Shown piece by piece: positions 19,930-28,267 of a DNA stretch of 64,000 nt. The stretch's first letter is position 1, and the number at the start of each line of letters is the position of its first letter. Made by a program: the position numbers and the translations under genes. The notes under the pieces were generated by a model, which made no database searches, was not told the origin of the DNA, and saw only the letters and a program-made list of their open reading frames with translations. Source of the stretch: Massilia sp. 9096 (GTDB lineage: Bacteria; Pseudomonadota; Gammaproteobacteria; Burkholderiales; Burkholderiaceae_D); the NCBI RefSeq assembly GCF_000745265.1, contig NZ_JQNN01000001.1, positions 186,001 to 250,000 on the forward strand, read 5' to 3'.

Positions 19930-20862
19930 ATGGTCGCACTCGTCATTGCAGAACACGACAACGCCACGCTGAAAGGCGTGACCCTGAACACCGTGACCGC
20001 GGCCGCCCAGTGCGGCGGCGAAGTTCACATCCTGGTCGCCGGCAGCAATTGCGGCGCCGTCGCCGAGCAAGCCGCCAAGGTCGCCGGCGTTTCGAAAGTG
20101 CTGGTCGCCGATGCGCCGCATTTCGCCGATGGCCTGGCCGAAAACGTCGCCGAGCAGATCCTGGCCGTGGCCGCCCCGTACTCGCACATCCTGGCCCCGG
20201 CTTCGGCCTTCGGCAAGAACGTGCTGCCGCGCGTGGCCGCCAAGCTGGACGTGGCGCAGATCTCGGAAATCACCAAGGTCGATTCGCCCGATACCTTCGA
20301 GCGTCCGATCTACGCCGGCAACGCGATCGCCACCGTGCAATCGACGGATAACGTCAAGGTGATCACCGTGCGCGGCACCGGCTTCGACGCCGCCGCGACC
20401 GAGGGTGGTTCGGCTGCGGTGGAAACCGTGGGCGCCGTGGCCGATTCGGGCAAGTCGTCGTTCGTGGGCCGCGAACTGGCCAAGTCGGACCGTCCGGAAC
20501 TGACCGGCGCCAAGATCGTCGTCTCGGGCGGCCGCGGCATGGGTTCGGGCGACAACTTCAAGATCCTGGAGCCGCTGGCCGACAAGCTGGGCGCCGCCAT
20601 GGGCGCCTCGCGCGCAGCCGTCGACGCCGGCTACGTGCCGAACGACTGGCAGGTCGGCCAGACCGGCAAGATCGTCGCGCCGACGCTGTACATCGCGGTC
20701 GGCATCTCGGGCGCCATCCAGCACCTGGCCGGCATGAAGGATTCCAAGACCATCGTCGCGATCAACAAGGACCCGGAGGCGCCGATCTTCTCGGTGGCCG
20801 ACTACGGGCTGGTCGGCGACCTGTTCGAGGTCGTCCCGCAGCTGGTCAAGGAACTGGGCTGA
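19930..20862 (+). CDS. etfA: Electron transfer flavoprotein, alpha subunit
   Basis: The 310-aa product is the FAD-binding subunit of ETF. The C-terminal FAD domain shows [14 protein letters not shown] (about residues 198-211), [46 protein letters not shown] and [28 protein letters not shown], all classic. It starts 22 bp after etfB and is certainly co-transcribed with it. A 183-bp gap separates it from the acyl-CoA dehydrogenase gene. Confidence 0.96.
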   Translation: MVALVIAEHDNATLKGVTLNTVTAAAQCGGEVHILVAGSNCGAVAEQAAKVAGVSKVLVADAPHFADGLAENVAEQILAVAAPYSHILAPASAFGKNVLPRVAAKLDVAQISEITKVDSPDTFERPIYAGNAIATVQSTDNVKVITVRGTGFDAAATEGGSAAVETVGAVADSGKSSFVGRELAKSDRPELTGAKIVVSGGRGMGSGDNFKILEPLADKLGAAMGASRAAVDAGYVPNDWQVGQTGKIVAPTLYIAVGISGAIQHLAGMKDSKTIVAINKDPEAPIFSVADYGLVGDLFEVVPQLVKELG

Positions 20863-20869
20863 TCGGCCT

Positions 20870-20898
20870 CCAGGTGGGTTGCATGCCCGTCCACCTGG
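20870..20898 (+). terminator. Possible terminator or attenuator after etfA
   Basis: CCAGGTGG (20870-20877) pairs with CCACCTGG (20891-20898) just after the etfA stop. There is no T tract, so the evidence for termination is weak. Confidence 0.35.
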
Positions 20899-21013
20899 GT
20901 CAAACATGCCGTTGCCCGGTGTCGCCGGGAGCGGCGTCCGCGCAGGCGGGAATCCATGCCGGCGTGCCATCGCGCGACAAGGGTTTCCGCCTTTTTTGCG
21001 CCTTGTGTTTGAC

Positions 21014-21025
21014 GTTTACGTAAAC
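21014..21025 (+). promoter_or_regulatory. Perfect palindrome GTTTACGTAAAC upstream of the acyl-CoA dehydrogenase
   Basis: This 12-bp palindrome lies 20 bp upstream of the GTG start, within TTGACGTTTACGTAAAC. From memory it resembles sites described for the MerR-family regulator LiuR, which controls branched-chain amino-acid and acyl-CoA catabolism. That match was not checked. Confidence 0.5.
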
Positions 21026-21045
21026 TGAAGAACGAGGAGACCCCC

Positions 21046-22848
21046 GTGAGCTACAACGCCCCCCTGAAAGACATGCTGTTCGTGATGAACGAATTGGCCA
21101 ATCTGAACGAGATCAACCAGCTGCCCGGCTGCGAAGATGCGACCCCGGACACCGTCGAGGCGGTGCTGGAAGAAAACGCCAGGTTCTGCGGCGAAGTCAT
21201 CGCCCCGCTGAACCATCCGGCCGACAAGGCGCCGAGCTTCTGGCACGACGGCCAGGTCACCACTTCCAAGGGCTTCAAGGAAGCCTTCCGCGCCTTTGCC
21301 GACGCCGGCTGGCAGGGCGTGCAGCACCCGTCGGAATTCGGCGGCCAGGGCTTGCCCAAGCTGGTCGCGACGCCGTGCATCGAGATGCTGCACGGCGCCA
21401 ACCTGGCGTTCGCCCTGGTGGCGCTGCTGACCGATGGCGCGATCGAGGCGCTGCTGACCGCCGGCACCGATGAACAAAAGGCGCGCTACATCGAGCCTTT
21501 GATCACGGGCCAGTGGACCGGCACCATGAACCTGACCGAGCCGCAAGCCGGTTCCGACCTGGCGGCGGTGCGCACGCGTGCGGTGCCGCAAGGCGATGGC
21601 ACCTATAAAGTGTTCGGCACCAAGATCTACATCACCTACGGCGAGCACGACATGGCCGAGAACATCATTCACCTGGTGCTGGCGCGCACGCCGGATGCGC
21701 CGCCGGGGGTGAAGGGCATCTCGCTGTTCATCGTGCCGAAGTTCATGGTGAACGACGACGGTTCCCTGGGCGAGCGCAACGATGTGCATTGCGTCTCGAT
21801 CGAGCACAAGCTCGGCATCAAGGCCAGCCCGACCGCGGTGCTGCAGTTCGGCGACGGCGGCGGCGCGATCGGCACCCTGGTCGGCGAAGCAAACCGCGGC
21901 CTCGAGTACATGTTCATCATGATGAACGCGGCCCGCTTCGGCGTCGGCATGCAGGGCGTCGGCCTGGCCGAGCGCGCCTACCAGCAAGCCGCCGCTTTTG
22001 CCAAGGAGCGCGTGCAGTCGCGCGCGGTCGAAGGCTCGAGCGGCCCGGTGGCGATCATCAACCACCCGGACGTGCGCCGCATGCTGATGTCGATGCGTTC
22101 GAAAACGGAAGCCGCGCGCGCGCTCGCGTACGTGGGCGCGTCCCTGTCCGACCTGGCCCACCATCACCCCGACGAGGCGGCGCGCAAGGAAAACCTGGCG
22201 CTGTACGAATACCTGGTCCCCATCATCAAGGGCTGGTCGACCGAGATGAGCGAGCAGGTCGCGCGCGACGGCGTGCAGGTGCATGGCGGCATGGGCTTCA
22301 TCGAGGAGACCGGCGCTGCCCAGCACTACCGCGACGCCAAGATCCTGACCATCTACGAAGGCACGACCGCGATCCAGGCCAACGACCTGGTCGGGCGCAA
22401 GACCGTGCGCGACGGCGGCGCGGTGGCCCGGTCGCTGATCGAACAGGTGCGCGCCACCGCGGCGGCGCTGGGCGATGCACAGGGCGGCGCGCATGGGGCC
22501 GACCTCGGCGCAATCGGCGCCCAGCTGGAGCAGGGCGCCGCCGCCCTGGCCGCCGTGGTGGAGTTTGTCGTGGCCAACACCAAAGCCGATCCACGCGCCG
22601 TGTTCGCCGGCAGCGTGCCGTACCTGAAGCTGGCCGGCATCGTACTGGGCGGCTGGCAGATGGCGCGCGCGGCCCTGGCGGCACGGCGCAAGCTCGATGC
22701 CGGCGAAGGCGACGCCGCTTTCTACCGCGCCAAGATCGCCACCGCGCGCTTTTTCGCCGACCACGTGCTGGCGCAGGCGGACGGCTTGCGCCATGCGATC
22801 GTGGCGGGCAGCGCAGGCGTGCTGGCGCTGGACGTCGAGCAGTTCTGA
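21046..22848 (+). CDS. Acyl-CoA dehydrogenase (600-aa type with extra C-terminal domain)
   Basis: This FAD enzyme introduces the first double bond of beta-oxidation and passes electrons to ETF. Visible landmarks are MNLTEPQAGSDLAAVRTRA (FAD and substrate loop, about residues 163-181), GVGLAERAYQQA, and the C-terminal catalytic-base region GVQVHGGMGFIEETGAAQHYRDAKILTIYEGTTAIQANDLVGRK (about 407-450). A further roughly 150-residue C-terminal helical domain follows, as in the 590-600-aa subfamily typical beside etf genes. GTG is the start, with GAGGAG upstream. It is downstream of etfBA but has its own upstream palindrome, so separate control is likely. Confidence 0.93.
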   Translation: MSYNAPLKDMLFVMNELANLNEINQLPGCEDATPDTVEAVLEENARFCGEVIAPLNHPADKAPSFWHDGQVTTSKGFKEAFRAFADAGWQGVQHPSEFGGQGLPKLVATPCIEMLHGANLAFALVALLTDGAIEALLTAGTDEQKARYIEPLITGQWTGTMNLTEPQAGSDLAAVRTRAVPQGDGTYKVFGTKIYITYGEHDMAENIIHLVLARTPDAPPGVKGISLFIVPKFMVNDDGSLGERNDVHCVSIEHKLGIKASPTAVLQFGDGGGAIGTLVGEANRGLEYMFIMMNAARFGVGMQGVGLAERAYQQAAAFAKERVQSRAVEGSSGPVAIINHPDVRRMLMSMRSKTEAARALAYVGASLSDLAHHHPDEAARKENLALYEYLVPIIKGWSTEMSEQVARDGVQVHGGMGFIEETGAAQHYRDAKILTIYEGTTAIQANDLVGRKTVRDGGAVARSLIEQVRATAAALGDAQGGAHGADLGAIGAQLEQGAAALAAVVEFVVANTKADPRAVFAGSVPYLKLAGIVLGGWQMARAALAARRKLDAGEGDAAFYRAKIATARFFADHVLAQADGLRHAIVAGSAGVLALDVEQF

Positions 22849-22872
22849 GCGGCGCCTGGCGCTGGCGGACGA

Positions 22873-22897
22873 AGCGGCCTGCGGGCCGCTTTTTTAT
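22873..22897 (+). terminator. Terminator of the acyl-CoA dehydrogenase, interrupted by the IS
   Basis: AGCGGCC (22873-22879) pairs with GGCCGCT (22884-22890) around a 4-base loop and is followed by a run of seven Ts. The IS copy begins at 22899, two bases after this tract. The tract also forms most of the target duplication. Confidence 0.8.
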
Positions 22898-22898
22898 T

Positions 22899-23974
22899 GG
22901 CTGTGTTCGCGTTAAGTCGACGTTTTAGCCTACCTTGACTGAGCTTGACGTACCGCAGCACACAGCCATTGCGCTGGTGTCTCCAATTCGTGTGCATCGA
23001 GTAGCCGCTGCCAGCCGGAATAGTTCGCCAGGTAACGACTGGCGACACCCTTGAAGCGCATCAGCCAGCTTTTGAAACGGCTGTGCCAACCATTGACGTT
23101 CTGGAGATGGATCGCGCCGCGTGCACGCCGGCCCGCGCGCAGGTTGACGGGCGCGTGCGTGATCCCGGTCTCGGCGGCGAAGCGGGCATACGCCGCTGCA
23201 CTGTCGCTGATCAAGAGCACGTCTGGAGAAAGCACGGGTGTCAGGCGCGAGCGCAATTGTGCTGCCGTCACGGGACCGCGGCCGGTATGAAAGTCCAGCG
23301 TAAGCCCACTGCGATCGCGCACCACCAGCAGGCAGTCGTGCTCGCGGTTGATGCCGCGCCGGCTGGCCGCGCCGCCGCGTCGCCGGGGCGGACGCGTCAA
23401 CTGGCGCGCGCCCTTTTGCGATTCGAGGCGATAGGTTTCGTCGGCTTCGACGATCGCCGACAACGTCGACGGCCGATGGCGCGCGGCGCCCGGTCCGAAC
23501 CGGTGGCGCCAGCGAAAACTCGTGGTTCGGTGCACGCCGGTGTCGCGCGCGGCCTGGCGTACGGTACGCGACTCGAGCATGCACTGGAGATAGGGCAGCC
23601 AGCGCTCGCGCTTGCGCAGCCGCGCCAGCGGCGTGCCGGTGAGGGCATTGAAAGAGCGGGCACAGCCGAGGCAGCGAAACCGTTGCAAGCCGCTGGCGCG
23701 GCCGCAGCGGTGCAGCCGCACAGCGCTGCAATGCGGACAGGGCCGGCCTGCCGCGGCCGCTTCGACCAGCGCCAGGCACTCGGTCGGGTCGCGGATGCCG
23801 GCGATCCAGGCGCGCAATTGCGCCAGCTCGCTGCTGGACAATGTTGCGCCAGAAAGCAGGGCGAACAATTCGCTGAAGGTGGGCCGTTGCATCGTCACTC
23901 CCGATGGGCTAACTCGACAATGCGTAAGACTTCGGCAACGCCGTTTGGTTCACTTAACTAACGCGAACACAGCC
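22899..23974 (-). mobile_element. Complete IS1595-family insertion sequence (1076 bp)
   Basis: The ends are inverted repeats starting GGCTGTGTTCGCGTTA: 22899-22914 on the left, and the exact inverse at 23959-23974 on the right. The element is flanked by the identical octamer TTTTTATT at 22891-22898 and 23975-23982, an 8-bp target duplication as expected for the family. It holds one intact transposase gene on the minus strand and no passenger. The intact ends, duplication and ORF point to a recent, possibly active insertion. Confidence 0.93.
22930..23898 (-). CDS. IS1595-family transposase
   Basis: This 322-aa DDE transposase has an N-terminal zinc ribbon (CPHCSAVRLHRCGR...FRCLGCARSF, about residues 54-83), typical of the ISXO2-like group. 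A short HTH-like part follows (TVRQAARDTGVHRTTSFRWRHRF, about 112-134). The catalytic domain shows VEADETYRLESQKG (first Asp about residue 151), LLISDSAAAYARFAAETG (second Asp about 229) and HLQNVNGWHSRFKSWLMRFKGVASRYLANY (family N/H/E region). The reading frame is intact. It occupies the interior of the IS at 22899-23974. Confidence 0.93.
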   Translation of the reverse strand: MTMQRPTFSELFALLSGATLSSSELAQLRAWIAGIRDPTECLALVEAAAAGRPCPHCSAVRLHRCGRASGLQRFRCLGCARSFNALTGTPLARLRKRERWLPYLQCMLESRTVRQAARDTGVHRTTSFRWRHRFGPGAARHRPSTLSAIVEADETYRLESQKGARQLTRPPRRRGGAASRRGINREHDCLLVVRDRSGLTLDFHTGRGPVTAAQLRSRLTPVLSPDVLLISDSAAAYARFAAETGITHAPVNLRAGRRARGAIHLQNVNGWHSRFKSWLMRFKGVASRYLANYSGWQRLLDAHELETPAQWLCAAVRQAQSR

Positions 23975-24161
23975 TTTTTATTGACCGCATGCATCGGTGC
24001 CGCCGCATTTTCCCCATCGCTCGTCATCCGGCGAAGTCTCCTCCGGCAAATTGTTGTGCCATGCAGACCGCTTTGCGCGCATGGGCCCGCACTTGAGCTT
24101 CCTTAACCTTCCCGCTTACCCGCGATGACTAGAATCGCTCATCTTTGACCGAGGAGCGACG

Positions 24162-24529
24162 ATGTTTTCGATGAAGCCGAGCAGTGTGCTGCAGATGACG
24201 ATCACTCTGGCGATGCTGTCCGCGCTGGGCGCCTGCGACTACGAGATGCACACGCACGACGGCTCCGGGGTGGTCCACATCGAGACCCACAAGGAAAGGA
24301 ATTTCACGCTGGCGCAGTTCTTCGCCGGTGGGGCCAGCCCTTGGGCGCGAGCGCGGTCGCCGGCTTGCCGGGCGCCTCGACTTTCTACGTGATCGACAAG
24401 GAAAAAGTCACGCGCTTCACCGGCGACCCGGCCACGCTGGAATTGGCGGCGCACCGCGAAATCGTGATCGTCACCGGCATGGCGCCGACCCAGGTGCGGC
24501 GCTACGGCTGGAACAATAGCGGCTTGTGA
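24162..24529 (+). pseudogene. Frameshifted small lipoprotein gene
   Basis: The first frame (from ATG 24162) encodes a lipoprotein signal with the lipobox LGAC (MTITLAMLSALGACDYEMHT, Cys about residue 25). It then runs into meaningless Arg/Ala-rich sequence after AQFFAGG. A different frame picks up immediately (LGASAVAGLPGASTFYVIDKEKV to a TGA at 24529). Adding one G to the GGGG run at 24330-24333 joins the two into one 122-aa protein. It is therefore a one-base frameshift: a true pseudogene or a homopolymer base-calling error. The function is unknown; similar small lipoproteins are periplasmic. Confidence 0.7.
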
Positions 24530-24557
24530 CGCGGCTCAGGACGCGCCGTGAAACCGC

Positions 24558-24971
24558 TCAGCCGAAGGCGCCGCCCGTGAACAGCAGGTCGAACAGGCGC
24601 GAGATGGTGGCGATCAGCAGGGTGGCGCCGACCAGCATCGTCAGCACCAGCAGCAGCACCAGCACCCAGTGCGAGCGCGACGCGTGGGCCGTGCCGGCGT
24701 TGTAGGCGGCGTCCCATTTCTCGTCCGGTGTCAGGCCGATCACCAGCGCCTCGATGTGGGCGACGATCGTGGACACCAGGATCGGCAGCAGCACCCAGAA
24801 CGGATTCGGGCCGCGGCCGACCCCGTAGATGATGCCGGCGAGCGGCAGGCTGCAGACATGCAGCAGGCCGAGCCGGTCGACGCTGCCCTTGAGGTAGAAA
24901 CGGTGCGCGCCGACCGCGCCGAGCAGGAAGGCGAGGGCGGTGGCGAGGGTCTTGTTCTTGTGTCGCTTCAT
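24558..24971 (-). CDS. TM2-domain membrane protein
   Basis: I chose the ATG at 24971 (MKRHKNKTLATALAFLLGAVGAHRFYLKG). The frame is open further upstream but with non-coding composition. The opening is the TM2 domain: a helix, the conserved GAHRFYLKG turn with DRF-like residues, then a second helix (LLHVCSLPLAGIIYGVG). One or two more membrane segments follow in the C-terminal half (VLLPILVSTIVAHIEAL; WVLVLLLVLTMLVGATLLIATI). The protein has 137 aa. TM2 proteins are widespread inner-membrane proteins without assigned function. It converges on the frameshifted lipoprotein gene. Confidence 0.82.
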   Translation of the reverse strand: MKRHKNKTLATALAFLLGAVGAHRFYLKGSVDRLGLLHVCSLPLAGIIYGVGRGPNPFWVLLPILVSTIVAHIEALVIGLTPDEKWDAAYNAGTAHASRSHWVLVLLLVLTMLVGATLLIATISRLFDLLFTGGAFG

Positions 24972-25188
24972 TGATGTCTTGTTCGATGTCTTATGCGCGA
25001 TGTCGGATGCGGATTGTTGTTGTGTAAAGGGCACGCCAGTATCGGCGAAAACGCCTGGGCTCGCACCTGATTTCGCGTTCCCTGGCAGCGGTGGCCGTGC
25101 GAGCAGGTAGCGCTGCGGGATTAAATCAGCGATAATGCGCAATTCGGCCGGACCGCGCGCCCAGGTTTGCTGGTTCGTAGGTTAACGC

Positions 25189-25218
25189 TTGCCCTCATGC
25201 GGCATGGCGCGCTATAAT
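25189..25218 (+). promoter_or_regulatory. sigma70 promoter of the rpsP operon
   Basis: TTGCCC (25189-25194) and a perfect TATAAT (25213-25218) are 18 bp apart, 40 bp upstream of the rpsP ATG. Confidence 0.7.
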
Positions 25219-25257
25219 CGCCGGCTTTCTCCGTCCAATACAACTTTTGGAAATATT

Positions 25258-25506
25258 ATGGTCGTTATTCGTTTAGCTCGTGGTGGTGCCAAGAAGCGCC
25301 CGTTCTACAACATCGTCGCAACCGATTCGCGCAACCGTCGCGACGGCCGCTTCATCGAGCGCATCGGCTTCTACAACCCGATGGCTTCGGGCGCCGCACA
25401 AGGCCTGAGCATCACCGCTGAGCGTCTGGCTTACTGGCAAGGCGTTGGCGCACAGCTGTCGCCGACCGTTGCCCGCCTGGTCGCTTCGCAAAAGGCAGCT
25501 GCCTAA
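25258..25506 (+). CDS. rpsP: 30S ribosomal protein S16
   Basis: This 82-aa 30S subunit protein is needed for assembly of the 5' domain of 16S rRNA. The start [41 protein letters not shown] is diagnostic. The ATG at 25258 fits the family; the upstream extension to 25189 overlaps the promoter and is not real. It is the first gene of the conserved rpsP-rimM-trmD-rplS operon. Confidence 0.97.
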   Translation: MVVIRLARGGAKKRPFYNIVATDSRNRRDGRFIERIGFYNPMASGAAQGLSITAERLAYWQGVGAQLSPTVARLVASQKAAA

Positions 25507-25523
25507 GCACAAGGTAAGTCAGT

Positions 25524-26081
25524 TTGACCGATTCAGCAGACGTACCCGCCGACCTGATCCAGGTCGGCTACATCACCGGCGCCTACGGGCTCCGGGGCGG
25601 CATCCGCGTGACGCCGCATTCGACGGACGCGGATGCGCTGCTGAGCGTCAAGACCTGGTGGCTCGACAAGCCGACCCTGCGCCCCGTCCAGGTGCGCATG
25701 GCCAAGCAGCACAGCGGGGACATCACCGCGACGCTGGTCGACGTCACCGAACGGGACGTGGCCGAAGCGCTCAAGGGCGCGACGGTGCAGGTATCGCGGG
25801 GCGACTTTCCGGCATTGCCGGAAGACGAGTATTACTGGACCGATCTGATCGGTCTGGATGCGGTGAACCTGCAGGGCGAAGCCCTGGGCAAGGTCATCGA
25901 CATGATGAGCAATGGACCGCAATCGATCCTGCGCATTCTGCCGGCAGTCGAGCCGAGTGCGGACCCGGACGCGCCGGAGGCCAAGGCCGAGGAGCGTCTC
26001 GTGCCGTTCGTCGATGCCTTCGTCAAGACGGTCGACCTGCAGCAGAAACGCATTACCCTGGACTGGGGACTCGATTATTGA
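25524..26081 (+). CDS. rimM: Ribosome maturation factor RimM
   Basis: This 185-aa 16S processing factor binds S19 and helps 30S head maturation. The N-terminal beta-barrel carries LIQVGYITGAYGLRGGIRVTP (about residues 10-30). The PRC-like C-terminal part has YYWTDLIGLDAVN, GKVIDMMSNGPQSILRI and VPFVDAFVKTVDLQQKRITLDWGLDY. The best start is a TTG at 25524 with AAGGTAAG upstream. It lies 17 bp after rpsP and 26 bp before trmD. Confidence 0.95.
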   Translation: MTDSADVPADLIQVGYITGAYGLRGGIRVTPHSTDADALLSVKTWWLDKPTLRPVQVRMAKQHSGDITATLVDVTERDVAEALKGATVQVSRGDFPALPEDEYYWTDLIGLDAVNLQGEALGKVIDMMSNGPQSILRILPAVEPSADPDAPEAKAEERLVPFVDAFVKTVDLQQKRITLDWGLDY

Positions 26082-26107
26082 CCCGGTCCGCATGAAGCGA
26101 GGTCCCG

Positions 26108-26869
26108 ATGCAGTTTGACGTCGTGAGCTTGTTTCCCGAAATGTTTGCCGCGTTGACGCAGTCCGGGGTGACCCGGCGCGCGCACGAGCAGGGCTTGTGG
26201 CAGTTGTCGATCTGGAATCCGCGCGATTTCACGACCGACCGTCATCGTACCGTGGACGATCGCCCTTATGGCGGCGGTCCCGGCATGGTGATGCTGGCCA
26301 GGCCGCTCGAAGCGACGATCAATGCGGCAAAGCAGCGCCAGATCGACTTGGGGCTGCCCGCGCCGCGGGTGGTGTTCATGTCGCCGCAAGGCAAACCGCT
26401 GACGCACGAACGCGTGATGGCCCTGAAGGACGAGCCCGGTCTCGTCGTCCTGTGCGGCCGTTACGAAGCGGTCGACCAGCGCCTGCTCGACCGCGTCATC
26501 GACGAGGAAATCTCGCTCGGCGATTTCGTGCTGTCCGGCGGCGAGTTGCCGGCGATGGCGCTGATGGATGCGGTGGTGCGGCACATCCCCGGCGTATTGG
26601 GCGACGATGCCTCGGCGGTCGAAGACTCGTTCGTCGACGGCTTGCTGGATTCGCCGCATTACACGCGTCCGGAAGTCTACGAAGGCGAGGCCGTGCCGCC
26701 CGTGCTGATGGGTGGCAACCACGCCGAGATCATGAAGTGGCGCCGCCAGCGACAGCTGGAGGCGACCGCGAAGAAACGGCCTGACCTGCTGGACAAGGCG
26801 CGCAGCGCCGGTCTGCTCACCAAGGCCGACGAAAAGTTTTTGGCAAGCCTGGAAGGGCCTGCCATTTAA
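26108..26869 (+). CDS. trmD: tRNA (guanine-37-N1)-methyltransferase
   Basis: TrmD methylates G37 of tRNAs reading CNN codons and prevents +1 frameshifting. The SPOUT trefoil-knot signatures are present: [13 protein letters not shown] (about residues 50-62), [14 protein letters not shown] (about 115-128), [22 protein letters not shown] (about 137-158) and [18 protein letters not shown] (about 197-214). At 253 aa it is full length. It is third in the rpsP operon. Confidence 0.97.
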   Translation: MQFDVVSLFPEMFAALTQSGVTRRAHEQGLWQLSIWNPRDFTTDRHRTVDDRPYGGGPGMVMLARPLEATINAAKQRQIDLGLPAPRVVFMSPQGKPLTHERVMALKDEPGLVVLCGRYEAVDQRLLDRVIDEEISLGDFVLSGGELPAMALMDAVVRHIPGVLGDDASAVEDSFVDGLLDSPHYTRPEVYEGEAVPPVLMGGNHAEIMKWRRQRQLEATAKKRPDLLDKARSAGLLTKADEKFLASLEGPAI

Positions 26870-26953
26870 AGGCGGACGCAAGTCCGCATGTTCAACCCCA
26901 TCCTCTACCGGGCAACCAGTACAGCGCCGGCAAGATGGCTACAGGAGTCCCAA

Positions 26954-27337
26954 ATGGATCTGATCCAGCAACTCGAGCAAGAAGAAATCGCGCGCCTCGG
27001 CCGCAACATCCCTGATTTCGCACCGGGCGACACCGTCGTGGTCAGCGTCAACGTCGTCGAAGGCAACCGCAAGCGCGCCCAGGCATACGAAGGCGTCGTC
27101 ATCTCGCGTCGTAACCGCGGCCTGAACTCGAACTTCATCGTTCGCAAGATCTCGTCGGGCGAAGGCGTCGAGCGTACTTTCCAGCTGTACTCGCCGCTGA
27201 TCGCTTCGATCGAAGTCAAGCGTCGTGGTGACGTGCGTCGTGCGAAGCTGTACTACCTGCGTGAGCGTTCGGGCAAATCGGCACGTATCAAAGAAAAACT
27301 GCCGAACCGCAAGGTCGCTGCCGCTGCTGCTGAGTAA
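26954..27337 (+). CDS. rplS: 50S ribosomal protein L19
   Basis: This 127-aa protein sits at the 30S-50S interface. The start [30 protein letters not shown] with an AGGAG site 8 bases upstream is canonical; the extension to 26888 is not coding. [46 protein letters not shown] is the L19 signature. It is last in the operon and followed by a terminator. Confidence 0.97.
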   Translation: MDLIQQLEQEEIARLGRNIPDFAPGDTVVVSVNVVEGNRKRAQAYEGVVISRRNRGLNSNFIVRKISSGEGVERTFQLYSPLIASIEVKRRGDVRRAKLYYLRERSGKSARIKEKLPNRKVAAAAAE

Positions 27338-27414
27338 TTGCCGATTCGACGGGCTGGTTCCTGGCAATGGGACTCAAGCTCATCGAGCTCGTTCAGCAAA
27401 ATGTGGTATGAAAG

Positions 27415-27442
27415 GGCATCCTCCGGGATGCCTTTTTCTTTT
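27415..27442 (+). terminator. Terminator of the rpsP operon
   Basis: GGCATCC (27415-27421) pairs with GGATGCC (27426-27432) around a 4-base loop and is followed by TTTTTCTTTT. It is 78 bp after the rplS stop and just upstream of the Nudix gene. Confidence 0.88.
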
Positions 27443-27454
27443 GGAGTCTGTCTT

Positions 27455-28120
27455 TTGGCAAAACTGCACATCGATCCCCAGCGCTTGCCCGTCGACGCCA
27501 TCGCGGGCGAACCGGCTTTGTCACACGAACGCCTGAGCCCGGACTGGCTGCGCGAGCGCCTGGCCCGTCCGCCGGCCTGGGAGCCGGAACTGCCGGAAGA
27601 CTTGCGCGAACGTTTTCCGAACCTGCGCCACGCCGCCGTGCTGGTGCCGATCGTCGAGCGTCCGTTCGGGCTGACGATGCTGCTGACCCAGCGCACCGCG
27701 CACCTGAGCGCCCACCCCGGCCAGGTCAGCTTTCCCGGCGGCCGCACGGAAGAGAGCGATGCCTCGCCGGTCGAGACCGCGCTGCGCGAAACCGAGGAAG
27801 AGATCGGCCTGGACCGGCGCCACGTCGAGATCATCGGCGCCTTGCCCGAACACGTCACCGCCTCCGGCTACCTGGTCCAGCCGATCGTCGGCCTGGTGCA
27901 GCCGCCGTTCGAGCTGACGGCAGAATCGAACGAAGTCGCCGAGATCTTCGAGGTGCCGCTGTCCTTCCTGATGGACGGCATGAACCACCAGCGCATGTCC
28001 TTCGAGCTGCCGAACGGCGCCGGGCGGCGCAGCTTTTATGCGATGCCTTACGAGCGCTTCTTCATCTGGGGCGCGACGGCGGGGATGCTGCGCAACCTGT
28101 TCCACTTGCTGCGGGCTTGA
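27455..28120 (+). CDS. CoA pyrophosphatase of the Nudix family (NudL-like)
   Basis: The enzyme cleaves coenzyme A and acyl-CoA to phosphopantetheine and 3',5'-ADP. It shows the CoA-Nudix motif LLTQRTAHLSAHPGQVSFPGGR. The Nudix box GGRTEESDASPVETALRETEEEIGL carries the metal-binding REXXEE glutamates. The likely start is a TTG at 27455 (LAKLHIDPQRLP, about 221 aa). The frame is open back to 27338, but that part overlaps the terminator. It follows the ribosomal operon in this order in related genomes (established pattern, from memory). Confidence 0.9.
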   Translation: MAKLHIDPQRLPVDAIAGEPALSHERLSPDWLRERLARPPAWEPELPEDLRERFPNLRHAAVLVPIVERPFGLTMLLTQRTAHLSAHPGQVSFPGGRTEESDASPVETALRETEEEIGLDRRHVEIIGALPEHVTASGYLVQPIVGLVQPPFELTAESNEVAEIFEVPLSFLMDGMNHQRMSFELPNGAGRRSFYAMPYERFFIWGATAGMLRNLFHLLRA

Positions 28121-28267
28121 ACAGCGCTGGCGCGCTACCCGCGCGGCGTCGCCAGCGTGCCGGTCACCGGTCCATTGCTTCTCTCGGTCCTCTGCGCTAT
28201 CGTAGCGGGAAATGAAGTATGGCAATAAAGCAAGCGCGCCCGACGCGCTCGATACCAAGGACCGTGC

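Noticed and set aside
28125..28157. CGCTGGCG/CGCCAGCG inverted repeat after the Nudix gene
   Set aside because: 8-bp GC-rich arms 17 bases apart with no T tract are expected by chance in this composition.
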